From Caloranaerobacter sp050286925 (GTDB lineage: Bacteria > Bacillota > Clostridia > Tissierellales > Thermohalobacteraceae): a stretch of 7,286 bases of DNA. The position numbers were made by a program, and so were the translations under genes. The stretch lies in contig NZ_JBFWFX010000035.1 in NCBI RefSeq assembly GCF_050286925.1, positions 1 through 7,286 on the forward strand, in the 5' to 3' direction. Under the pieces are notes generated by a model. That model was not told where the DNA came from. It searched no databases and saw only the letters and a list, made by a program, of their open reading frames with translations. Position 1 is the stretch's first letter. Each line of letters opens with the position of its first letter. This document shows positions 1 through 5,284 of this stretch, piece after piece.

Positions 1-100
1 GTTCGATTGCTATCTGACATTCAGCAATTTCCTTTAAGTTTAAATCAACATCATCCCAACTCTTTAAAACAGGTTCGTTTGGAATTCTTACTCTTGCCAT
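1..100 (-). CDS. gam: Host-nuclease inhibitor Gam-like protein, N-terminal fragment
   Basis: Only the first 33 codons are inside the window; the gene runs off the left edge. The visible protein begins MARVRIPNEPVLKSWDDVDL and continues with a helix rich in Leu, Glu and Ile. This resembles the start of Firmicute Gam-family proteins, which bind double-stranded DNA ends and protect them from RecBCD/AddAB-type exonucleases during phage replication; Mu Gam is a Ku-like end binder. The ATG at 98-100 is preceded by GGGGG with an 8-nt spacer and lies one base after the stop of the 46-aa gene, so it is the next gene of the early operon. A Gam gene a few small genes after MuB is normal in Mu-like phages, which supports the call. 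With so little sequence the assignment rests on the N-terminal pattern and position. Confidence 0.68.
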   Translation of the reverse strand, partial: MARVRIPNEPVLKSWDDVDLNLKEIAECQIAIE

Positions 101-101
101 T

Positions 102-242
102 CTAGTTTCCCCCTTTTAGATCATTATCTTCATCTTCAATATCTACATAAACAACATGTCCATCTTCACAATGGAAGAATACTCTGTCCTTTTCATAACA
201 ATTTGAAGCAGTCCCAACGCTTATTAAATCCATATCGTTCAT
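102..242 (-). CDS. Small acidic hypothetical protein (46 aa)
   Basis: A 46-codon gene starting MNDMDLISVG and ending with a very acidic stretch (DIEDEDND). It is supported by an AAAGGGGG ribosome binding site 7 nt before the ATG, by a TAATG overlap in which its start codon shares one base with the stop of the upstream 58-aa gene, and by the Gam start one base after its own stop. The middle part (residues about 20-34, VFFHCEDGHVVYVD) alternates hydrophobic residues and looks like two short beta strands. Cys15 and Cys25 are the only cysteines. No family is recognised. Its place between MuB and Gam suggests an accessory early phage protein, and its expression is probably translationally coupled to its neighbours. 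Confidence 0.72.
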   Translation of the reverse strand: MNDMDLISVGTASNCYEKDRVFFHCEDGHVVYVDIEDEDNDLKGGN

Positions 243-418
243 TAAGCATCCCCCTTTAAATTATTTCTCAATTTATCAAAAGCTCTGTCGAATTCTTCTT
301 TAGCTATGTAGTTCTTATCCACATAATCAACAATTCTATCCACTACAGTCTTTTTATCATCAAGCCCTTCAATTAAGCAGTTAATTGCCAATGTAACTTC
401 TTCTTTAAGGTTAAGCAT
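242..418 (-). CDS. Small helical hypothetical protein (58 aa)
   Basis: A 58-residue protein beginning MLNLKEEVTL, predicted mostly alpha-helical and charged, with no membrane segment and no motif I recognise. The ATG at 416-418 is chosen because GGAGG sits 7 nt upstream; the same frame opens at a TTG at 448, but that start would overlap the end of MuB and would translate through the ribosome binding site (the codons read KGGQG). The gene begins 23 nt after the MuB stop and its stop overlaps the next start by one base (TAATG), so it is part of the same leftward early operon. Small uncharacterised genes between B and gam are typical of Mu-like phages. Function unknown. Confidence 0.75.
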   Translation of the reverse strand: MLNLKEEVTLAINCLIEGLDDKKTVVDRIVDYVDKNYIAKEEFDRAFDKLRNNLKGDA

Positions 419-441
419 GCCCTGTCCTCCTTTAAAATCAT

Positions 442-1407
442 TTACCAAAGCATTTTGTAATTCTTAGCCTCTTCTACAATTTCAGCTGTTATTTCTCCAC
501 CTTGCACAGCTTCCAAACAAAGTTCTAAAACTTCTACAAAATTTCCAAGCCCTCCATGTTTATAATCTATTGCAATAGCAGTAAGTAATCTTTTAGCTTC
601 GTTTGTTGCCTTATACATTTTTAATATTTCCGTTACTTCCTTTTCTTTAATTCCTCTGAGCTTCATTTTGTAAATTCTTCTGTATAATTGTGCTAAGTTA
701 TCTTTTCCATTTCCACGAGTCAAATGCTCTTCTAAAACTGGAGTTCCTACCAATATAATTGGTGTTCTAGTGTTATCCCATATTTTTCTCAAAACTTCAA
801 ATTTGTCTACATCCCATTTCTTTAAATATTCAGCCTCATCTATTACAAAAGTCATTTTCTTATTCTGCAAAGCTCTTATAAGCTGTTTAGTTCTTACATA
901 ATTAGACCCATTTTCTAAACTTACACCGCATTCAAAAGCCATTATTTCTAAAAGATCCTTCATCCTCATATTATGATAAGCTTCTATATAAACCGCTTCT
1001 TCGGTTCTTGCTACAAATTCTTTTACTGCTGTTGTTTTCCCTGTTCCTGGTTCTCCAATAATTACACCCATCTTACGTCTTTTTCTCATATCTTCACAAA
1101 ATCCCAAAATTTCTTTAAATTCAATAGTTGGGAAAAGTTCAATCTGATTACTATAGCTTTGAACTGTATTTTTGTAACCATAATATACTTTAAGCAATTC
1201 CCTAAGACTTGCTTCTAAACCTTCACTAGTCTTTCCATGATGTACAAACTGAGATATATAAGATGGACTATTACCGCTCTTTCTTCCTATTTCTGCAAAA
1301 GTTATTCCTTCGTTATCTCTTAATTTTCTTATTTCTTCTCTAAGCTCATCTGTAGTCATGTTATCAAAATCAAATCTGTTTGGTCTCAATATTGAAACAG
1401 TATTCAT
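442..1407 (-). CDS. MuB-like AAA+ ATPase, DNA transposition target protein
   Basis: Homologue of phage Mu B, the ATP-dependent protein that coats target DNA, delivers it to the transposase complex and underlies target immunity. Numbering from the ATG at 1413: residues about 22-60 form a helix-turn-helix domain (ITFAEIGRKSGNSPSYISQF), as in the N-terminal domain of MuB; Walker A is GEPGTGKT at 120-127; Walker B is TFVIDEAE at 188-195 with Asp192 and Glu193; sensor 1 is IILVGTP at 219-225; the YRR at 244-246 is a candidate arginine finger. The C-terminal part (about 255-323) is helical, as in MuB. At 321-323 aa it is close to the usual size of this family. I use the second ATG (1405-1407) because GGAGG lies 9 nt from it but only 3 nt from the ATG at 1411-1413. 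It follows the transposase gene by about 50 nt on the same transcript. Confidence 0.93.
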   Translation of the reverse strand: MNTVSILRPNRFDFDNMTTDELREEIRKLRDNEGITFAEIGRKSGNSPSYISQFVHHGKTSEGLEASLRELLKVYYGYKNTVQSYSNQIELFPTIEFKEILGFCEDMRKRRKMGVIIGEPGTGKTTAVKEFVARTEEAVYIEAYHNMRMKDLLEIMAFECGVSLENGSNYVRTKQLIRALQNKKMTFVIDEAEYLKKWDVDKFEVLRKIWDNTRTPIILVGTPVLEEHLTRGNGKDNLAQLYRRIYKMKLRGIKEKEVTEILKMYKATNEAKRLLTAIAIDYKHGGLGNFVEVLELCLEAVQGGEITAEIVEEAKNYKMLW

Positions 1408-1447
1408 AATCATCGTCCTCCTTTTTTATTTGTTATTTGCAATCTAA

Positions 1448-1460
1448 TTTGCGAATTTTT
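1448..1460 (-). repeat. AAAAATTCGCAAA intergenic repeat, copy before MuB
   Basis: On the coding strand the gap between MuA and MuB contains AAAAATTCGCAAA. The same 13 bases recur at 4184-4196, in the gap before the 73-aa HTH gene. The likeness extends further: AAAAATTCGCAAATTAGATT here against AAAAATTCGCAAAATTGATT there (18 of 20). A shorter version, AAAAATTCG, stands just before the MuA start (3517-3525). All three lie upstream of a ribosome binding site. The role is unknown; a protein binding site or an mRNA processing or control element are possibilities. Confidence 0.5.
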
Positions 1461-3513
1461 AACCAGCACTTGAACGTTTTAAAACCGATTCTCCATTATT
1501 GATAAATCTTTTCTTAGCAACCCCGATTTCTTCTTTATTTTCTTTTTTAATGCTTTTAATTGCCTTGTCATAGTCTTTTTTAGCTCTTTCGTATTCAAGA
1601 ACTGTTATATTCCCTTGACTATTTTCAACAATTTCTCCAGTAATACTATTAGCACTAGAACGTTTAGGTTTTTTAGGTATTTTTTTGCCTGTAAGTTCTG
1701 CAATTCTTTCTTTAACTTCTTGCTCTTGTCTCCTTTGTTCGGCTACATGCTGTGCAATCTTATCTTCATCTTCAAGAACCATCTTAAACTCCTCTTTAAT
1801 AGTTGCTGCACAAACATATTTGCCTTCATGCATTACAATAATTACATCATCATTTTCCCTGTTGAACTTTATTTTTACTGTTTCTCTAGTTAAATGCTTA
1901 AGTTCTTTATGCCAATAAAGCTTATTATTAAATCTAATGCCTTGTGTAGTAACTTTTCTTTCAACGCTTTCCATTTTGCAAATGCTAAGTAATGCCCAAC
2001 TTGGTTTATCATATCTAACTTTTTCCTTTTCCTGATACAGTTCTAAAGGTGTTTTACCTCCATATCCTGAATGTGGCGTATTATGATATTCTTTTAAAAC
2101 CGTATTTATAAACCAGTTGCTTAATTCATCTAATGTCCAAAGTTTGTTTTCTCTTATTAACTTTTTTAAAAGTTTATTAAAATTTTCTGGTCTTTCTTCC
2201 GGACTAGTTCCGCACCAACCAGGTATTTCTCTTACATATTTATCTGAAAATGTTCCAAACCATCTTTCAATAGGTTTAACCCATCCATGATAAGCTTTTG
2301 CATGAATATTGCCTATTTTTAATTGTTTCAAAAGTCCTTCCGTTTCAATATTGTATTCAATTGCATTTCCTAAATTCTTTTCAATAATCTTTCCACCTTC
2401 AAATACCTGTGACCTATAGTCTTTACCATTGTCTGTATATACTATCTTCGGAACGCCCCAGAAAGGAAAATCTTTCTTTTCTACTATCCCATATATTAGT
2501 GCTTCCGCAATCGTTCTGCTATTAGGCTGCATTGATATGCACCATCCAACTATACAACCTGTAGCCACATCATACCAAGCAGTAAGCCAAGGCCTTCCGA
2601 CTTTACCATCCTTGTCGATTACAAAAGCATTAAACTGATAATGGTCTCCGAACCAAACTTCATTTACAAGCTCTGGTTTCTTTCTAGTTGCTTTTTGCAT
2701 ATACATTGCTTCCCAATACTTCTTGCCTTTTCTTGCATAATCCACAATCTCTTTTGGAATAGAACTGAGTATTCTTATTGCAGTTTTGTCGCTTTTTGAA
2801 TACTTCATTCCTTCTTTTATCTCTTCATTGCAAATTGCAATTGTATATCCTTCCTTTTCAAGCTTTTCTCTTACTTTAGAACCTTTTCTAAACTTACAGT
2901 TCTCACAAGCTCTTTTCCCTAATCTTTTAGCATCTCTAACCATTAACTCGTATGATTTTGTCTTAGTTCTCTTGAGTGGAGTTAGATAATATCTCTTCAT
3001 TCTCATTTCAGCTTCTAAACAAAAACTTATGGTCTTGCCCTTCTTACTACTGCCTTTTCTCATAAGTCCTGCTAGACCTTCTTTTTCATACTTTTTTATC
3101 CAATCATATAGCGTTCTATATCCTATACCATACTTGTTAGCAAGCTGTTTCCTTAATTCAGTTGTCTTCCCATATACATCTATATTAAGAGCTTCTTGAA
3201 CTATTTTGTGTTTTTCTAATAGTTCTCTCATGCCTTTTTCACCATACTTTTCTCTATATGAAACCAAATCCGCATTTACATTAATTTCTTCTATATGTTT
3301 ATCTTCTATATTAGCTATTTTTTCTAAATATTTAATTTGTGCTTCTGGAGGAAGAGATGCAAGGTTTATCAGGTATGTCTTTAGATTTTTTTCATTAGTA
3401 ATTTCTTTTATTTCCAATTCTCCATTATTAACTTTTCTCCGAATCGTTCTTTCATTTACACCACATAACTCAGCAGCTATTTTGCTAGTAATCCAGCTTT
3501 CCACTCTATCCAT
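1459..3513 (-). CDS. MuA-like DDE transposase
   Basis: Phage transposase that binds end sites, cleaves the 3' ends and joins them to target DNA; it replicates the phage by transposition together with MuB. Domain order over 684 residues matches MuA (663 aa in Mu): residues about 5-65 a winged-helix Mu DNA-binding domain (WITSKIAAELCGVNERTIRR), which in Mu binds the operator/enhancer; about 100-160 a second helix-turn-helix region (ANKYGIGYRTLYDWIKKYEK), expected to bind end sites; about 280-425 the RNase H-fold core with Asp290 (WFGD), Asp361 (YTDNG) and Glu416 (KPIERWFG); about 500-575 the Mu C-terminal beta-barrel; and a basic, coiled tail from about 590, where MuA contacts MuB and ClpX. A Cys pair (203 and 206) lies between HTH and core. 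The start is uncertain: GAGG touches the ATG at 3513, whereas the in-frame GTG at 3504 is 9 nt away, so expression may be weak by design. An unusual hairpin precedes the gene. Confidence 0.95.
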   Translation of the reverse strand: MDRVESWITSKIAAELCGVNERTIRRKVNNGELEIKEITNEKNLKTYLINLASLPPEAQIKYLEKIANIEDKHIEEINVNADLVSYREKYGEKGMRELLEKHKIVQEALNIDVYGKTTELRKQLANKYGIGYRTLYDWIKKYEKEGLAGLMRKGSSKKGKTISFCLEAEMRMKRYYLTPLKRTKTKSYELMVRDAKRLGKRACENCKFRKGSKVREKLEKEGYTIAICNEEIKEGMKYSKSDKTAIRILSSIPKEIVDYARKGKKYWEAMYMQKATRKKPELVNEVWFGDHYQFNAFVIDKDGKVGRPWLTAWYDVATGCIVGWCISMQPNSRTIAEALIYGIVEKKDFPFWGVPKIVYTDNGKDYRSQVFEGGKIIEKNLGNAIEYNIETEGLLKQLKIGNIHAKAYHGWVKPIERWFGTFSDKYVREIPGWCGTSPEERPENFNKLLKKLIRENKLWTLDELSNWFINTVLKEYHNTPHSGYGGKTPLELYQEKEKVRYDKPSWALLSICKMESVERKVTTQGIRFNNKLYWHKELKHLTRETVKIKFNRENDDVIIVMHEGKYVCAATIKEEFKMVLEDEDKIAQHVAEQRRQEQEVKERIAELTGKKIPKKPKRSSANSITGEIVENSQGNITVLEYERAKKDYDKAIKSIKKENKEEIGVAKKRFINNGESVLKRSSAG

Positions 3514-3526
3514 CCTCGAATTTTTA

Positions 3527-3535
3527 TGTTATAAT
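3527..3535 (+). promoter_or_regulatory. Possible extended -10 promoter reading into the 3536-3607 hairpin
   Basis: The + strand reads TG-T-TATAAT, an exact extended -10 element. Transcription would begin near 3542, which is the first base of the long hairpin stem. No convincing -35 hexamer lies 16-18 bp upstream, and matches to TATAAT are common in AT-rich DNA, so this is only a candidate for a short RNA antisense to the early operon. Confidence 0.3.
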
Positions 3536-3607
3536 AGAGGGGAAGAGTATATATAAAGGTTATAGAGTGTCTGGGGAAACACCCTTTAATATATACTCTT
3601 CTCCTTT
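3536..3607. other. Long inverted repeat / hairpin in the gap before MuA
   Basis: The gap between the 107-aa gene and MuA is almost entirely one inverted repeat. GAAGAGTATATAT at 3542-3554 pairs exactly with 3589-3601, then AAAGG at 3555-3559 with CCTTT at 3583-3587 (one bulged A at 3588), then an apical GTGT/ACAC stem at 3567-3570 and 3579-3582 around CTGGGGAA. Outer bases 3536-3541 add GG/CC, A/T and wobble pairs. On the + strand the stem is followed by CTCCTTTT, resembling a terminator tail. On the - strand the 5' arm includes AAAAGGAG, a Shine-Dalgarno-like sequence with no start codon after it. It may be a regulatory RNA structure limiting transposase expression, an RNase III site, or a small + strand RNA. 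The structure is seen; its role is inferred. Confidence 0.6.
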
Positions 3608-3930
3608 TATGCACTTTTTTGTGATTCGTCGATAGAATTATATCTCTTAATACATTTTTCTCTTTCAGACATAATATAGCTTTTTAATTCTTTTATCATT
3701 TGAATTTTACTGCCCATTTCGATTAACATAACTTCATATTTTTTAAGCAGTTCGTCTTCTTTTTTAGTAAGCTCATTAAATTCTTCGCTAAGCTTCTTTT
3801 CCTTCATTGCAAGAAAATGTTTCTCTTGCTCAATTGACAATTCTAATTTTCCAATTTTATTAACGATATCTGAAATAACTGCCATTTGGTCCTCAAAGCT
3901 AAAGCTAGGTATGAAATTTTCTTTACTCAC
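3607..3930 (-). CDS. Coiled-coil hypothetical protein (107 aa)
   Basis: The protein begins MSKENFIPSFSFEDQMAVIS, and from about residue 25 to 95 it is one long, highly charged helix with heptad-like hydrophobic spacing (KLELSIEQEKHFLAMKEKKL and onward), typical of a coiled coil. The start is a GTG at 3928-3930 that follows immediately after the TAA of the 73-aa HTH gene, with GGAGG 8 nt upstream inside the end of that gene, so the two are almost certainly translationally coupled. It is the last small gene before the transposase and is separated from it by the long hairpin. No enzyme motif, signal peptide or membrane segment is visible, and I do not recognise the family. Coiled-coil early proteins can be dimeric adaptors, but nothing here shows a partner. 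Confidence 0.8.
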   Translation of the reverse strand: MSKENFIPSFSFEDQMAVISDIVNKIGKLELSIEQEKHFLAMKEKKLSEEFNELTKKEDELLKKYEVMLIEMGSKIQMIKELKSYIMSEREKCIKRYNSIDESQKSA

Positions 3931-4152
3931 TTATATCGCCTCCTTTAAACTTTTATCATTTTCTCCGTCAATTTCTAACACTTCATTAATTAACGTTTTG
4001 TATTTAAGTCCTTGTTTTCTTCCTCTTAATATGTCAGTTAAATAACTTGGACTTATTCCTATAATTTTTGCTAACTCTTTTTGCTCCATATTTTTTTCTG
4101 CTAGTTTTTGTTTGACCTTGACTCCAAATATAGTCAGCTTTCTTTTCGCCAT
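3931..4152 (-). CDS. Small XRE-family HTH regulator, Ner/Cro-like position
   Basis: A 73-residue, single-domain DNA-binding protein. The helix-turn-helix is at about residues 23-45 (EQKELAKIIGISPSYLTDIL) within a basic N-terminus (MAKRKLTIFGVKVKQKLAEK) and a short helical tail. Small HTH proteins in the early operon of transposable phages act like Ner of Mu or Cro of lambda, damping repressor and early transcription; that role here is inferred from size, family and place. The ATG at 4150-4152 is chosen over the upstream in-frame ATG at 4182 because GGGGG lies 8 nt before it and the extra ten residues would read through that binding site. Its stop directly abuts the GTG of the coiled-coil gene downstream. 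It lies behind four other small genes, not first in the operon as ner is in Mu. Confidence 0.87.
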   Translation of the reverse strand: MAKRKLTIFGVKVKQKLAEKNMEQKELAKIIGISPSYLTDILRGRKQGLKYKTLINEVLEIDGENDKSLKEAI

Positions 4153-4183
4153 CTTGCTGTCCCCCTTTAAAATTAAAATCAAT

Positions 4184-4196
4184 TTTGCGAATTTTT
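4184..4196 (-). repeat. AAAAATTCGCAAA intergenic repeat, copy before the 73-aa HTH gene
   Basis: Second copy of the 13-bp element also found at 1448-1460, here in the 51-bp gap between the 70-aa gene and the HTH gene. Most early genes abut one another, so these gaps stand out, and two of the three main gaps carry the exact element while the third (before MuA) has its first nine bases. It could be a binding site for a phage regulator or a module boundary reused during phage mosaic evolution. Confidence 0.5.
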
Positions 4197-4203
4197 GTTA
4201 TGT

Positions 4204-4416
4204 CTAAACATCTCTTATTACTAAAATGACAGCTGGACCTTTTTCTTTAATTCTTTTATGACTGTTTTTCACTTGGTACTGCTGATTTTTGTTCATCTTG
4301 AGTATGCTTACGTTCTTTCTTGATTGAAGCTCTTTTATAAGCTCTGAAGTTTTATAATCCTTAAGCCTTTTCCCAAATCCGAACATCTTTTTGTCCCCCT
4401 TATTTGCAGAATCCAT
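4204..4416 (-). CDS. BC1881-like small phage protein (70 aa)
   Basis: Residues 17-31 (RLKDYKTSELIKELQ), a middle segment around QYQV and the C-terminal GPAVILVIRDV match the pattern I associate with small prophage proteins annotated BC1881 family in Firmicutes; their function is unknown. The end is a hydrophobic beta strand, not a membrane helix. Two starts are credible: the ATG at 4416 abuts the stop of the 90-aa gene with GGAGG 6 nt upstream, and the ATG at 4386 (protein MFGFGKRLKD) has GGGGG 8 nt upstream, the binding-site type used by several neighbours. The shorter 60-aa form fits the family length better, since the extra residues encode the GGGGG. The gene belongs to the leftward early operon. 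Confidence 0.75.
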   Translation of the reverse strand: MDSANKGDKKMFGFGKRLKDYKTSELIKELQSRKNVSILKMNKNQQYQVKNSHKRIKEKGPAVILVIRDV

Positions 4417-4689
4417 CTAATCCCTCCTAAATTGTACATTTTCATCTCCAATTCTTTTGCAATTCCCATCTTCATACAATATAAAGCCCTCTTCAACTCC
4501 ATGCCCACAACATGCAGATACAGCTCCCTCAATATATCCCAAGCATTGATCATAACCTTCAGTAGTTGGCATCTTCCCACATCTGGCACATGGTCTTTCA
4601 TTTTTTATCGATTCTTTGGTATCGCTATACACCCACTCTGTACCATTCCATTCACAAAGATGTCCTCTAACATAACTTTTAGCAGTCAT
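4417..4689 (-). CDS. Cys-rich phage protein, probable metal-binding fold (90 aa)
   Basis: A 90-residue protein with a conspicuous cysteine set: Cys12, Cys34-x2-Cys37 (CARCGK), Cys49, Cys60-Cys61-x-His63 (CCGHG) and Cys77. The paired CxxC and CCxH suggest a zinc-binding fold. The segment ARCGKMPTTEGYDQCLGYIE with the following CCGHG looks like a small conserved protein of Firmicute prophages that, as far as I know, has no assigned function. The start ATG has GAGGG about 7 nt upstream and abuts the stop of the 34-aa gene; its own stop abuts the ATG of the next gene. There is no membrane segment or signal peptide. A role in nucleic-acid binding or as a host-factor adaptor would be a guess. Confidence 0.82.
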   Translation of the reverse strand: MTAKSYVRGHLCEWNGTEWVYSDTKESIKNERPCARCGKMPTTEGYDQCLGYIEGAVSACCGHGVEEGFILYEDGNCKRIGDENVQFRRD

Positions 4690-4794
4690 TTAATATCCCT
4701 CTTTAAAATTTGGAATTAAAAATTTTATAATTTGCCCAAACTGCAAAACCAAAAATCCCATAAAATAGGAGGAGGTGTTAACTCTTGCCGTCAT
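4690..4794 (-). CDS. 34-aa hydrophobic peptide, predicted single membrane helix
   Basis: A short gene that fills the space between the 86-aa and 90-aa genes. It begins MTARVNTSSY and then has a hydrophobic run of about 18 residues (YFMGFLVLQFGQIIKFLI) before the tail PNFKEGY, consistent with one membrane-spanning or membrane-associated helix. Support comes from the GGAG 9 nt before the ATG, from starting 7 nt after the previous stop, and from its TAA directly abutting the ATG of the next gene, all matching the tight packing of the operon. No homologue is recognised. The inner Gln-Phe-Gly-Gln makes the helix somewhat polar. A chance frame cannot be excluded at this length. Confidence 0.55.
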   Translation of the reverse strand: MTARVNTSSYFMGFLVLQFGQIIKFLIPNFKEGY

Positions 4795-4800
4795 TCTTAC

Positions 4801-5061
4801 TTACTCCTCTTCAATTGTATGGGTAATAGTCACAGTAAGTCTTGGTTGTTCACTGCTATAGTCAGGAAGTTTAATAGTACATTCTAAAGTTTCATGTTGT
4901 TTGATAGCATTTCCTAAAGTAGTTGCTTCTTCATTCGCTCTAACGATAGCTTTAACAAGGTTATCCTTATCAATAGAAACTTTTAAAAGAATCTTATCTT
5001 TTACTACTTTTTCTAATTCAGCTACTCTGTTTTCCAAATCTTTAATGCGTTGCTCTAACAT
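4801..5061 (-). CDS. First early gene: coiled-coil hypothetical protein (86 aa)
   Basis: First gene of the leftward early operon. Residues 1-25 (MLEQRIKDLENRVAELEKVV) form a textbook short coiled coil with Leu, Ile and Val at heptad positions, so the protein is probably a dimer or trimer. Residues about 26-60 look helical, and 60-86 (CTIKLPDYSS then LTVTITHTIEEE) look like beta strands with an acidic end. The ATG at 5059-5061 has GGAGG 7 nt upstream. A longer frame opens at a GTG at 5091, but that start has no binding site and lies in the leader hairpin, so it is rejected. No HTH is visible, so this is not Ner despite the first position. Family not recognised. Confidence 0.78.
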   Translation of the reverse strand: MLEQRIKDLENRVAELEKVVKDKILLKVSIDKDNLVKAIVRANEEATTLGNAIKQHETLECTIKLPDYSSEQPRLTVTITHTIEEE

Positions 5062-5090
5062 CAGCTCGCCTCCTTTTTCTAAAAATTTCA

Positions 5091-5118
5091 CTTTAGTGGA
5101 TGCAGGACCACTCTAAAG
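5091..5118 (-). other. Leader hairpin before the first early gene
   Basis: AGTGG at 5095-5099 pairs with CCACT at 5108-5112 around an 8-nt loop, extended by CTTT at 5091-5094 with AAAG at 5115-5118 across a 2-nt bulge. It lies about 20 nt upstream of the GGAGG of the 86-aa gene, in the untranslated leader of the early transcript. No U-run follows, so it is not a terminator; it may stabilise the mRNA or modulate translation. Confidence 0.4.
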
Positions 5119-5176
5119 ATATGTTTTAACTTGACATCCTTTATGAAAAAGACTGTCGATAGGATAGAACTTATTT

Positions 5177-5211
5177 TTGACTTACATAAAAATACATTTT
5201 ACGTAAGTCAA
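5177..5211. promoter_or_regulatory. 35-bp inverted repeat, probable operator or leader hairpin
   Basis: TTGACTTACATAAAA at 5177-5191 is matched by the inverted TTTTACGTAAGTCAA at 5197-5211, 15-bp arms with a single mismatch and a 5-bp centre. The half-site start TTGACTTAC resembles TTGACATC at 5131 and TTGACTTCAT at 5350, so it is plausibly a dimeric repressor or Ner-like protein site. It is transcribed in the early leader downstream of the consensus promoter, so it could also act as an RNA hairpin. A further weak leftward promoter could overlap it. Confidence 0.55.
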
Positions 5212-5215
5212 ATTG

Positions 5216-5224
5216 TGATACAAT
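5216..5224 (+). promoter_or_regulatory. Possible repressor promoter (extended -10 TGATACAAT)
   Basis: The + strand carries TG-A-TACAAT (5 of 6 to TATAAT plus the TG extension), with only a weak -35 (TTTTAC at 5197-5202, 16-bp spacer) in the inverted repeat upstream. A start near 5231 would give a leader of about 150 nt to the repressor and would run head-on against the leftward early promoter, as Pc and Pe do in Mu. No better rightward promoter was found between 5230 and 5384. Confidence 0.35.
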
Positions 5225-5255
5225 AAAAGCGTAATATTTCGCTGTTGTTATTTTT

Positions 5256-5284
5256 ATTATAGATGACATTTGACATCATGTCAA
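5256..5284 (-). promoter_or_regulatory. Early leftward promoter (Pe-like), consensus sigma-A
   Basis: On the - strand TTGACA (5284-5279) and TATAAT (5261-5256) are both perfect and separated by exactly 17 bp, the strongest promoter in the window. Transcription would start near 5249 and give a leader of roughly 190 nt to the 86-aa gene, then the whole early operon. The -35 and part of the spacer lie inside the palindrome at 5270-5284, so repressor bound there would block RNA polymerase. Confidence 0.85.
5270..5284. promoter_or_regulatory. Operator palindrome TTGACAT-C-ATGTCAA over the early -35
   Basis: Two perfect 7-bp arms around a single C. It contains the -35 hexamer of the leftward early promoter, which is the expected place for the phage repressor to act. 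A further TGACATTTGACAT direct repeat overlaps its left side (5264-5276). Confidence 0.65.

Noticed and set aside
973..1218. Open frame on the + strand inside the MuB gene
   Set aside because: It is the complement of a clearly coding MuB region, gives a Phe/Cys-rich peptide without a ribosome site, and has no family features. The same applies to + strand frames at 1615-1918, 2429-2638, 2786-2989, 3206-3556, 4432-4719 and 4901-5116.
3513..3606. Small GTG-started frame of about 17 codons in the hairpin gap
   Set aside because: The available AAAAGGAG is too far from that GTG, and the sequence is fully explained by the inverted repeat.
4335..4601. Alternative - strand frame overlapping the Cys-rich and 70-aa genes
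   Set aside because: The other frame has abutting stops and starts with ribosome sites and recognisable conserved motifs, so this one is a shadow.
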